Of a stretch of 64,000 nucleotides of DNA, positions 35,475 to 46,027 are shown piece by piece; positions within the stretch are counted from its first letter, which is position 1, and the number at the start of each line of letters is the position of its first letter. The stretch comes from Macrophomina tecta. Its lineage: Eukaryota; Ascomycota; Dothideomycetes; Botryosphaeriales; Botryosphaeriaceae. A program made the translations under genes and the position numbers. Below the pieces are notes generated by a model that had not been told where the DNA came from, made no database searches, and worked only from the letters and a program-made list of their open reading frames with translations. The DNA lies in the NCBI GenBank assembly GCA_024180945.1, contig JAKSGN010000007.1:3162001-3226000 (forward strand). The letters run 5' to 3'.

Positions 35475-36747
35475 CGAATCCTTGATTATTACCCCAGGGA
35501 TTTTGTGTTGCAGTTTAGGTCGTGCAGTAGGAGATTTCCTCGAGATGCCACGGCTAGAGGCGATGCAATGCTGCAGTGAGACGGTGTCGAGGGTGGAGTT
35601 GTGTTGTGGTGCGAGTGGGGTTTGAACAGGCAGGCGGGGCTAGCCCAAGCCGGCCTAGCGCACCCCTGCCGCGCAGTCCTCGACGCGTCCACGCAAGCCA
35701 TCCCATCACCAAACACTCACTGCCGCTTCGGCACCCTTCGCTCGCAGCGCCACTACCGTGATGGTCCGCACACTCACCCAGCCACTGACTCTTCTCTGTA
35801 TCCGTGCCTTGACGTGGCCTGGTTTTGTTTCCGCCAAAGCGCGCCACCAGCGCCAGACCGTCCGCCTGGAAAATGCTTAACCTCTAACCTTAATCCGAGC
35901 TGCTCTTTGGACGCTGTCGAGTTGCAAAACAGTTAAGCTTGAAGGTTGCCATATCAGCAACGGCGTGGTCTTCATATCATGGCACCACCCTGCACTCGTC
36001 GTTCTACTGCCGCCCGGAAGAGACAAGAGCACGCCTCCTTCTGCCTCCGCGAAGTGGCTGGCTCCCGTCCTCCGTTCGCTGGTTGCTGTGGGACGGCCCG
36101 ACTGCGGCTATCTTTTGCACATCTCACCACATTTGCCGATCCCTGCGTCGTAAGCTGCTGTCTACTTCAGCTCGCCAGACTTCCCTAGAAAGGGCGAAGA
36201 TGCCATGGCTCAGTCGAGATCGCTGAATACATCCGGCATCGGGCAATCAGGCTTCACCTCACGCGTGAATAAGCCTTGTTTTATAGTACTTCGGAGCCTT
36301 ACGTCGGAGAAATGAGCCTCGACCGCATCCGCCAGGGAAGCTTACTGCGAGATTGCCTTTGCACCCGCCTCCTTCATCACCATTACCCACTTTCACGAAT
36401 CACAGTGCCTGTGTGTTGTTTCAACGCCTGTTTTGCCTACATGCCTCCCTCACGCTCCGAAAATCACCCGACCCACAGCTGAAATGCGCCCTTCGTCCTC
36501 TCCCATTGGCCCATGTCATGCCTGTCTGGCCGCGCAAAGCGACTTTGGTCCTTTGCATTTCACCGATTCATTCGCTTCAGTAGGCTTCTACTGCGGCCCC
36601 TTCCGGGGACGCGTCAGATGGCCGAAGCTCCAGGAAGTGCCCCATTTCCGGACGATGAGTATTTTATACCTTCCTGAGCTCTGCTAGTCACGATTAGCAA
36701 AAGCACCTGTCTCTCTTTTCCCCAGGCTCGAGCCTTCCACTAAGCCA
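35475..36747. other. Intergenic, GH3 gene promoter side
   Basis: About 1.27 kb. Short frames only. The stretch just before 36748 is pyrimidine-rich (CTCTCTTTTCCCC), as common in fungal leaders. Confidence 0.5.
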
Positions 36748-39307
36748 ATGCGTCCGTCCCTATCCGTTCTCCCCGCCCTGACCCTTTTGGTCCGGGGCCT
36801 CAGTGCCTATTCCACTAACTACACGAGTCAGAATCTTGCCTCTGACACTAGTGAGTTTCCTTGGAATCCTGAAACCCATGCGCAGCAAACCTAAGAGGCA
36901 TTAAATGTTCTTGTTGTCTCGTGGAACAATATATCTTCGATCGCGTTCCCATGTCAACTTTGTTCGTATCTCAGCGCAGAGGCTGACCGCGTGTAGTCAA
37001 ACTCGGCGACTGGCAAGATGCCTACGACCGCGCAAAGACCTTTGTTGATGGTCTCAGCAATTCCGAAAAGATTTCTCTGATCACTGGCTCCGATGTCTCC
37101 AACTTCACTGCCCTTTACTTCAGAGACTCTGGTGATTCCATCCTCCAATACTACTTTGTGACTACCTGGTCAGTCCCAAACACATTGTCACCCTGTCCCA
37201 CAATTATACTGACTTCCGCAGGCCCCTTTCATCTGCCCTTGCCATGACTTGGGACAAGAAGATGATGTACCAGATGTACAAAGCTCTTGGCGACGAGTTC
37301 TACGCCAAGGGCATCAACGTTGCCAATGGCCCCGTTAGTCAGCCTCTTGGCCGTTCGCCATGGGGCGGACGTAACGGAGAATCCTTCGGTCCCGATTCGT
37401 ACTTAAACGGCATCGCCTTCGGCCTCTCCGTCAAGGGGTACGGAGATGCTGGTGTCATTTCCGGAGCCAAGCATTTCCTTTTAAACGAGCAAGAGAACAA
37501 CCGTACCCAGGATTCGACCGGTGGGGGCGGTGGAGGCTCTCCACCAAACGATGGCGGCAATTCGACTACGCCCGGTAGTAGCGCTGCTCCAACTGGCGGC
37601 ATGGGCGGTGGAGCTAGTGGCGATTCGTCAAGCTCTAAGTCCATTGCATACTCTTCGCAGGTAGACGACAAGACCCTGCACGAGACTTACATGTGGCCCT
37701 TTTTCGATGGCGTCAAGGCTGGTTTGGGTGCCGTTATGTGCGCTCTCAACCGTGTCAACGAGACCTACGCCTGTGAGAACCAGGACCTAATTGCTGGCAA
37801 GCTCAAGAGCGAGATAGGGTTTCCCGGCTTCGTTTTTGGTGATGTTGGCGGCCAAAAGACTGCTTTCGGGTCTGCCAACGCCGGCATGGACTATGGCAGC
37901 TCTTCAACGTGGAGCAACAGCACCATGCTCGCCGGGCTGAACAACGGCTCGTTGACTGAGGCTCGCCTGACCGACATGGCCGTCCGCAATGTTCTCCCGT
38001 CCTACAAATTCAATCAGCAGGACGGCACGTATCCTACTACCGCTGGTCTTGAGGATTACGTAGACCCGAGGGCCAACCACAGCAAGATCGCCAGGAGCAT
38101 TGCTGCTTGCTCACTGGTCCTTTTGAAGAACGAGAAGAATTCTCTACCCCTCAAAAAGCCCAAGTCCATGTCCATCTTCGGCGTTCATGCCGGAGCAGCC
38201 ATCGCCGGACCCAATGATCCCATTTCTGTCACCGGTTCCGACGACGTCTACCAGGGCCACGCCGCCTCCCTTGGTGGAAGCGGAACTGGCTCCTTTCCTT
38301 ACCTCGTTACTCCTCACTACGCTTTGACCACCAAAGTCATTGAGGACGGCACTATGTTCCGCTGGATCATGAACGACACAGGCTACACCTCCACGAGCGG
38401 CGGCCTCTCTGGCTACTCGTCCGGCACTGGTGCTGCCCACACCTACACCGGCTACGCCACGGACTCCGAAGTCTGCATCGTCTTCCTCAACGCCTACTCG
38501 GGCGAGGGCGCGGACCGCAGTGCACTCTACAACACCGACCAAGATGGCATGGTCGCCTCGGTCGCCTCGGCCTGCAACAACACCGTCGTCGTCATCAACG
38601 CCGTCGCCGCGCGCCTCGTCGACGCGTGGATCGACAACGTTAACATCACCGCCGTCGTCTATGGCAGCATGCTGGGCCAAGAATCCGGCCACGCCATCGT
38701 CGACGTCCTCTACGGCGCCGTAAACCCGTCCGGCAAACTCACCTACACCATCGCCAAGAACGAGTCCGACTACAACACCGGCCTCTGCACCGACCTCATC
38801 TGCGACTTCTCCGAGGGCAACTACATTGACTACAAGTACTTCGACGCCTACAACGTCACCCCGCGCTACGAGTTCGGCTACGGCCTCTCGTACACGACCT
38901 TCAAGTACGCAGACACCCTCTCCGTCGCGAAAACGAACGGCTCCGCCCTCGCCCGCACGTACGCCACTGGCCCGCTCGCCGTCGGCGGCCGCGAGGACCT
39001 GTGGGACGTCGTCGCCACCGCCGAGACCAGCATCGCCAACACCGGCGAGCGCGACGGCGCCGAGGCGGCGCAGCTGTACGTCAAGTTTCCCGCCGCGGCG
39101 GGCCAGCCGCTGCGCCAGCTACGCGGGTTCGAGAAGGTGCATCTGGCCAAGGGCGCGGAGCAGAAGGTGAAGTTCGAGCTGCGCAGGAGGGATCTGAGTT
39201 ATTGGGATGTCGAGGCGCAGAATTGGGCGGTTGCGAGGGGCACGTATGAGTTCTTCGTCGGCGCGAGTAGTAGGGACTTGAAGGCGCACGCGATTCTGAC
39301 CGTTTGA
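36748..39307 (+). CDS. Secreted GH3 glycosidase (beta-glucosidase-like, divergent)
   Basis: Exons 36748-36850, 36997-37168 and 37222-39307 give 786 residues with a signal peptide ending near GLSA. The GH3 architecture is complete: N-terminal barrel (AMTWDKKMMYQMYKALGDEF, GPVSQPLGRSPWGGRNGE, SGAKHFLLNEQE with Lys175/His176), alpha/beta sandwich, and C-terminal FnIII-like domain (YEFGYGLSYTTF onward). The nucleophile position is Asp299, but in FGDVGGQ rather than the usual SDW context. The acid/base candidate is Glu520 (SGEGADRS). The sugar-binding loop that normally reads like QDSPLGVRD is here RDSGDSILQYY, keeping Asp78 but losing the arginine. About 40 residues rich in Gly, Ser and Pro are inserted after NEQENNRTQDS. 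The fold call is firm; beta-glucosidase activity is inference. Confidence 0.9.
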
Positions 39308-40324
39308 GGAGATGGGCGATGAGCTGTTGAGGCGCGCTGATGTTTTTGGGGGGGGGAAGGAGGGGGGGGGGCCTTGAGAGCGCCAGAATAGCGGGTTTTG
39401 CTTCACTTCTCATATGTATACGCATCTAGACGGTACATATCTGTACAAAAATGACATGTTTTGCTGGGGTATATCGGTTTGATTTTCTTCTATGTGATGT
39501 ATTTGGTTGTTTTTGAAGCTGCTACGGCACAGTGTTACTGCGGTGGATTGCAGCGTTCCCTCCCCCTGACTATCGTTAGGCTTCATCGATCCGCGCGATC
39601 GATGGCGGCTGGCGGGAGCTCTTACTCCCGTACAGGGCACCACATTGACACAATAAATACCGGCTTTACGCATCTGCAGTATGGAAATCCTCCGTTGGCA
39701 ATTGCCCGAATGGTGTGCGATGTGGTGAAAAGTCCGAAACAACCGACCGAAAGCGGCTAGCGCGACAGCAGTGCGAATGTGGCCAGGACAGTCCTGAACG
39801 CCGTACATTTTGCTGAGTCCAGCCAATGATGCGGAGACTACGGGAGGTATCTAGTGAAGAAATGAAATGGACAGCTAAGGTGATGGTTCGGTGTCCGTAT
39901 CTCGGTAGCCAGGCAAGGTGGGACAAGTCCGTCATACTCGTCTCGTTCACGAGAAGACGGTCCTCTGTCGGAGCACTTCCCATGGCGTATCTTGACCCAA
40001 TGATTCCCACCCTCGGGCTATCCTTCGGCATTTTGGTCGAGAGTTCCGCGTACACACATGCCCATGTGTTCCGAGTTGGACTTGATGAAGTAATCGGATG
40101 GGCGGCTTCGTACGAGGAGGGCGGGGTCAGGCACCGGGCATTTCTACACCGATGAGAACAACATCCCGGCCTCGTATGCATGCTGAACTTGGTGCTTAGA
40201 CGCGAATGTTTGTATAAAAGCTTGTCTCCTTTGCCTATGAAGCTATCAGTAATCTGGAGCTGTTCTGAAATCTCTTTCCCTGAACGTGTTTGACAATTGT
40301 GCCGGAGAAGAAAAAAAGGTCGAT
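39308..40324. other. Intergenic with G runs and a TATA box
   Basis: About 1 kb. Two G runs lie at about 39349-39371. A TATAAAAG box at 40213-40220 stands about 105 bp before the start of the decayed P450. Frames at 39666-40181 (-) and 39826-40155 (+) overlap each other and resemble nothing I know. Confidence 0.5.
40213..40220 (+). promoter_or_regulatory. TATA box of the P450 pseudogene
   Basis: TATAAAAG about 105 bp before the retained ATG at 40325, a plausible distance for a fungal promoter. Confidence 0.4.
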
Positions 40325-41719
40325 ATGGCGAGCAAAATCATGGCTGTCTTCTCTGCCGCGTGCATCATCTGGCTTTCAAAGGTATGCAACAGGAATTCAT
40401 CTTGGAGCGCCGAATAGAGTCTATCGCAAAGTGGGCTGAAGAAGACTCGCAGAGTGTCTGTGAGACGGTGCTGCCAGAGTCAATTAACTGATGATGATTC
40501 GCAAAGGTCTTGGTCAGCGGTATCTTCGGCCCACTGCGCAAAGTGCCTGGCCCATGGCCCACCGGATTCACCAATCTAGCTCTTAAGTGGGCCACCATCA
40601 CCGGTCGTCGTGTATACTTCATCGATGCACTCCTCCAACAGAGAGCACGGTATTTCATGCGGTTGAAAGGATTAAAAACGATCCGGATACGGTTAGTAAG
40701 GGTGAGGTCGACGTGATGAAATGATGGACACTGACGGCGGCGGATGTCAGCTCGAAGGTCTCCTTTGGCGAGAGTTCCAATATGCTTGATAGAGGAAAAG
40801 TAGGTGGCATACTCGAACAGTGCTGCGAGCAGATTGTCGACTTTTGCTTAGCTCAACGCTTACATGCACGCTATCTAGCGCATCGCCATGTTCAACGGCA
40901 TTGCGGTAGAGCTTCCATTCCTCAAACACATCTTACGGTCTCTAAAATGGGTTCCGGTACCGGCAGCCCGGGAGTTCCTGAACACGCAGCCAACGACGGT
41001 GGAGTACTCGGCCAAGGTATTTGAAAACAGTCGGAGCAGCAGCAAAACGGCCAACATATCCATGGAGATCCTTGCAGAAGCAGAGAAAGACAGAAACGCA
41101 CTGTCAGAATTGGTGCTAGTCAGGGAGGCCAGGACCCCGACTGTAGCCGGATCCGAAACCACGGCAACCACTCTGACGTTCGTCATCTGGCGCATCCTCT
41201 CGCGGCCCCGGTTGCACAAGCAGCTGCTCGAGGAGCTGCAGGAGAAATTACCGGCCGATTGCTCGGACGCAGAGCTCGAGTGGCTCCCTCTCATGAACGC
41301 AATGATCCGGGAGACCCTGCGCCTCTACGGAGCGGCGCCCGGGACTCTGCCGCGCAATCCTCCTCCAAGCGGCGCCACTTTTGGCAATGTCTACCTGCCT
41401 GAAGGCACGGTCGTGAGCACGCAAGCGTGGTCCACCCACCGCGATCCCGCCGTCTGGGAGAAGCCCGGGGAGTAAGTGAAGCTTGTATTGGCGCAACCGA
41501 GATGGTAAGCGCGCACAGGCAAGGCCTTCGATATTAAAGCCTTTCCAGATTCGACGAGACGCGGTGGCTTCCCGGCGCCGAGCTGACAGATGCGGTGAAA
41601 AGCTCTTTCAGCAAGTTCGGAATTGGTTCCAGGATGTGCCTTGGCATGCGCATTGCAGAAATGCAGCTGCGCATGGGCACGGCCGCGTTTTTCAGGTCGT
41701 TCCCCTCGGCTAGGCTTTG
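40325..41719 (+). pseudogene. Cytochrome P450 pseudogene
   Basis: Remains of a membrane-anchored monooxygenase. Intact pieces in order: an N-terminal anchor (MASKIMAVFSAACIIWLSK), an intron at about 40382-40506, then the proline hinge KVPGPWPTGFTNLALKW with ITGRRVYFIDALL. Some 100 codons of the usual sequence are missing. A fragment in another frame follows (VERIKNDPDTVSKGEVDVMK) and is ended by TGA at 40722-40724, then WTLTAADVSSKVSFGESSN. A further frame change leads to 40888-41471, which holds the I-helix AGSETTATT and ExxR (RETLRLYG). After a normal intron (about 41472-41549) comes the heme loop FSKFGIGSRMCLG. The chain ends about 40 residues too early at SARLCYQA. The heme half is well kept, so decay is recent or a fragment is still expressed. 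Confidence 0.85.
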
Positions 41720-43086
41720 TTATCAAGCCTAAGGCGAACCACTGCAACGCGGTGCTGACGTAGGGGGGTTTGGGCGATAGGATGATGGCCTCTCTCACAC
41801 ACACAGCTCTCAGCGGCTCCTTGCAGGCTGAGCACGTACTGTACATGGGGCGCCCTGTCTCCGGTACGGGTCGGCGTCCGCCAGCTGGGGTGGCCAGAGA
41901 GAGAGTGTGTAGACAGCCGTGGCTGGAAAGGGTTCTCTTGCGGCATTTCGGTGCCGGCCAGTGGTTGTGAGCAATCATGTGTTGCTGCGGTATGGCATCG
42001 GGGCATCAGCGGCGGGCCAAAACGCGCATCGGAATTCGAGGCACACGAGCGCGCTTGGCAAATGGCGAGCCTGCAAGTAGTGGGACCAGAGCGTGACGAG
42101 CCGGATGTTCGATATGCGACCCTTCCACCGGTGTTGTGATCCCCTTTCTGGAGGCGCTGGTGCGTGCCGTGGGACAATCTCGCCGTGTCAGCGGCAGATG
42201 CCCCGCGGTGCCTGCCAGCTGCCCAGCCTGCCGAGAGCGGTAGAAACGGGCCGAGCGCCTTTTTGGCGCGGGAACCTGTGCCATTGGATGTGTTTCGAGA
42301 GGCGACCCTGTGGACACGCCCGATCAACGCCTTCTTGCTGAGCCAAAATCAGGCGCGTTGCAACCACCTCTGTGTACTCGTGTCTCCGCCTGCCGCGCCT
42401 GCGCTGGTCGGGCCTCTGCCCATACCGTGCTGTCGCTACTCAATCCTCCGAGCAGATCCATCCTCTCCCTGCATTCCTTGGTAACCCGTGCGAATCACTC
42501 TCCCGGTTCCGCGGGAGGCGTCCACTGCAGCTGTTCCAGCCTCCAATCCGGTAGCGATTGGCATGGCCTCCGGAGCCCATTCTCTCGACTGCTGGGTGGT
42601 CAGCCTGCGCCGCTTCCAGGGGCCCCTCCCGCCCTGCCTCCCACCTCTAGGCCCAGTACTTCCAGCCGGGCACAACGTCGGGGCTTGGGCAGCTTCATCC
42701 TCGCCGGCAGTTCGAATTGCCCTTCGCGTATCTCGCCCGGGCTCAAGTCTCGTATCCAGCCAAAATGCTGGATTTGTCAAGCTTTTCCAGGCCAAGCCTG
42801 CTGGGCCAGCCGTTTCCACCGTGCCGCTCGCAAAATAAAGCCAAGAGGGTGCCTGAATCGGCGGCGACACAGCATCTGACTAGCCGGCCTGTACAATCAA
42901 GACAGGGCTGCAGGTCCAAGAGCCGTGGTCTTGGGAGCTGTGCGCGCGGCGTTGAGCAGAAATGGGGCCAACACTAATTTATATGAAAACCCCGTCTGCT
43001 CACTCCGGACTTTGGAGACCACCTCTCGACCGTTGGCGGTGCGCGTTGCCAGACTTTGGCTCCCTAAATCGTTTTTGCTTTCCGTC
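41720..43086. other. Intergenic, no gene seen
   Basis: About 1.37 kb, GC-rich with overlapping chance frames on both strands (for example 42310-42879 +, 42436-42870 -). None has family features. The end is the promoter of the CFEM receptor gene. Confidence 0.5.
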
Positions 43087-44822
43087 ATGCGGCTCCTACG
43101 CGCTTTCCTGGGATTGGCCTTCCTCTTTTCCTTTTCTGCCACCGTGCTGGCCCAAGTGTCTGCCATACCCGCCTGCGCCGTGAGTGCCGCTCCCACCAGG
43201 CTTCCGCCCATGCCAGACTGACGTTATGGTGCTTTACTGCCGCAGCAACTGTGTCTGTTCAAGACTTTGCAAGCACAGGATGAGTGCGCTATCACCGACC
43301 AAGCATGCATCTGCCAAAATAAGCATATCGCCGCAAACGTTACCGTCTGCGTCACGGGCTCATGTACCATCAGAGAGACGCTGAGTACGGATGCCGGAGA
43401 AGATTGCCTTGAAGCCCGATAGCTGATGAGATGCAACCCAGCCTACGCAAATATCTCCAAAGCCACGTGCGGTGTCCCCGATGGTGATAGGTCGTTCGGG
43501 CCCATCTACCCGGTGATGGTGTTGATCGTCTGCACCTCGGTGTTTGTTTGCATGAGAATGTGGGCAAGATCCATTTCCGCCGGCTTTTGGTGGGACGACT
43601 GGGTCATCTTCGTCACTTGGGTAAGCCAGCCAACAGAGCTATGCATCCGAGGAATACGAACTGACTGGGCTTCAGCTCATTCTGGTGCCATGGTGCATTA
43701 ACGGTATCATCAGTAAGTGTGCCACTCTGCATGCGCAATGCTCACGACTTACAACCCGACAGTGGGCTACATCGGTCTGGGAAAACACGTCTGGGACATT
43801 CCCTTCGTCAATCTCACCAGAATCAACAAGGTTCGCTTTGCGCCACACGAAGAGCGACCAAATCAATCCGCTAAGCCAATTGCAGATGTACTACTGGGGC
43901 GAATGGACATATCTCGTCATAGCAGCGGGCTACAAGATTGGTATCTTGCTGTTCCTGCTGCGAATTTTCCCGGAGAAGCGCTTCCGAGTGATCGTTTGGT
44001 GCCTGATCGCCTTCAATGCCGCTTGGGGAGTTGCGAGTGTTGCAATGACAATCTTCCAGTGTTGGCCGATCAGGAAAGCGTGGGACTGGGAGCAAAAGGT
44101 GGAGGGGCGCTGCAATGACAAACACGCGCAGGCCTGGACTGCTGCGGCCATGGGCATTATCCTGGACCTCGTCATTCTCCTTCTCCCAATCCCGTCGCTT
44201 ATCAAGCTCCAGCTGAGTGGAAGGAAGAAGCTGGGACTGCTTTTGATGTTCAGCTGCGGTATCCTGTACGTACCGCGAGTGTTTGCAAACAATGATGGGG
44301 ATACTAACGCTCGAGAAGCATCACGATCGCCTCTGTCATTCGCTTACAGACTCTGGTCACGTTTGGAAACAGCCAGGACAAGACATGTAAGACATCTGGC
44401 CTTTGCCGCCCGCCTTGAACCCTCACTGACGCGGCACAGGGGACCAAACACCAGCATCATACTGGACGGCGATTGAAATGAACGTCGGCGTCATGGTTGC
44501 CTGCATGCCTGCTCTCCGCCCACTTCTTCAAGGCGCATTTCCCAGGCTCAACTTCCTGTTCTCCACCGTACGTGGAAGCACCAACAACACTTCTAATAGC
44601 GCAGGCACCATCGATCGGATGAAGCAGCGGCAAGGAGCGGTAAAAATGGAGGAGGGGAGCGTCAAGCTGACCTCCCACAACGGTACAATCGATGCGAAAA
44701 CAGAGTCTACGACGGTAGAGCTCTCCCGGATGGAGACGCGGCCCAACACGAGTACGGGAAACGACGGCTGGGACGCGCACAGCTCCCAAGCCATGCTGCA
44801 CGGAAAAGACAATATGGTCTAG
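43087..44822 (+). CDS. CFEM-domain PTH11-type seven-helix receptor
   Basis: Eight exons (43087-43179, 43246-43384, 43442-43620, 43676-43712, 43763-43830, 43886-44265, 44319-44386, 44440-44822) give 448 residues. A signal peptide ends near VLAQ. The extracellular CFEM domain has all eight cysteines (30, 34, 45, 52, 54, 66, 71, 87) and Asp49 in ITDQACIC, the position that binds heme iron in characterised CFEM proteins. Seven hydrophobic helices follow, beginning GPIYPVMVLIVCTSVFV and including the family-typical WWDDWVI and RIFPEKRFR. The cytosolic tail of about 110 residues is Ser/Thr-rich. Relatives in plant pathogens (PTH11) sense surface cues and act through G proteins and cAMP; that role is inference here. 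Confidence 0.9.
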
Positions 44823-46027
44823 AGGAGATATCTTCTAACAGTTGTAATTCGTAGCGCACTGATAGTCATTCACTTTGATACCCCCCAACCATTCCACGAC
44901 CGTCCACTTTGCAATCGCAATGCGTCTGTTCAACTCCGCGGCCGGGAAGGCCAGCTCCGGCAGCTAATCTCCAAGCTCCGGGCCAGCGGACTCTTGGGCA
45001 TCACGAAAACAACAACTGCGGCGGCGATCAAAAAGTGTAGAGAGATGCATGCATGGTGGATCAAACCGGCAGAAGCCATGGATAAAGGCGTGCTGCATCC
45101 CTGGCGAGGCGGTGGGCAAGTGCAGGCTGCACCGGGCAGCGCTTGCGAGTCGTGAACGGCGTACTGCCTCCAATCAGGGCTGTGGAGAAGCTCCGCCGCG
45201 CAGGGAAAGAGCGCTGTGCCTGCCAAGTGCCAAGCGGCGGTAGGGCCGACAGAAGGGACTCGGAAGGCAGACGGAGGCTTCGAAGGCGCCTTGGACGAGT
45301 CAGTACGCGTGCCGAATGTGCTCGGATGCGCGGGCAAGCTGGTGGGCTTCTTGGCCGCGAGTCCGGAAGAGTCTTCGCTGCGGGAGCGCTCTCGAGCGGC
45401 ACGATCTGCAAGCCTTCAATCAGCAAACAAAGTAGGCAGAGGCAGCAGCAAATAGCGCCCCATTAGCTCCCGCAGCTGGGCCCAGGACAAACTTGGGCGA
45501 CGGCGGTGCGGGCCGGCAGGCAGTTGCCAAGCTGGGCACCGTCTGGCGAATGAGGCACTGGGGCGCCGGAGCCAAACAACGACCCCAGCCCTCCACACGG
45601 CCGGCGCAGGACACACCAACGGCCCCCCGTTGCGGAGGAGCGCGATCCCGGCCGCTGGCCGCGAGCATCCCTGCGCTCTAGCACAACCTTCTGCTCCCGA
45701 ATGGGCGCACCACTTGCACGCAAAAGACGCGGCCAAGCGCCAATTTCCTTCTACGAGCGATTGTCGCTCTCGTCAGGGGCACGCTGCAGCAAGCGCGTCG
45801 GCCCCGGCAGCGTCGTGTATCCGCGTGTAGCCAGAGCTTTCCGGAGATGAACCCGCTGGCGGCGACGATCAGGTCGGCCAGCTCGCCTGGGGCGATAGGG
45901 ACGATTGAGGGCTCGCCTCGAAGATTTATACACGTCCACACGCCCTGGGCCTTGGGCAAACGCCAAGTTCGTTCTTTTCCTCCATCCCACCTCCAGTCAC
46001 TCGTTCTTTCTTCCGACGATCGTTACG
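44823..46027. other. Intergenic, GMC oxidoreductase promoter side
   Basis: 1.2 kb, GC-rich, with chance frames on both strands between 45060 and 45830. No gene is convincing. Confidence 0.5.

Noticed and set aside
39666..40181. Overlapping frames on both strands downstream of the GH3 gene
   Set aside because: No similarity to a known family and no splice or start context that favours either strand.
42310..42879. 189-codon plus-strand frame before the CFEM receptor
   Set aside because: Ser/Pro/Arg-rich chance frame in GC-rich DNA; an equally good frame exists on the other strand.
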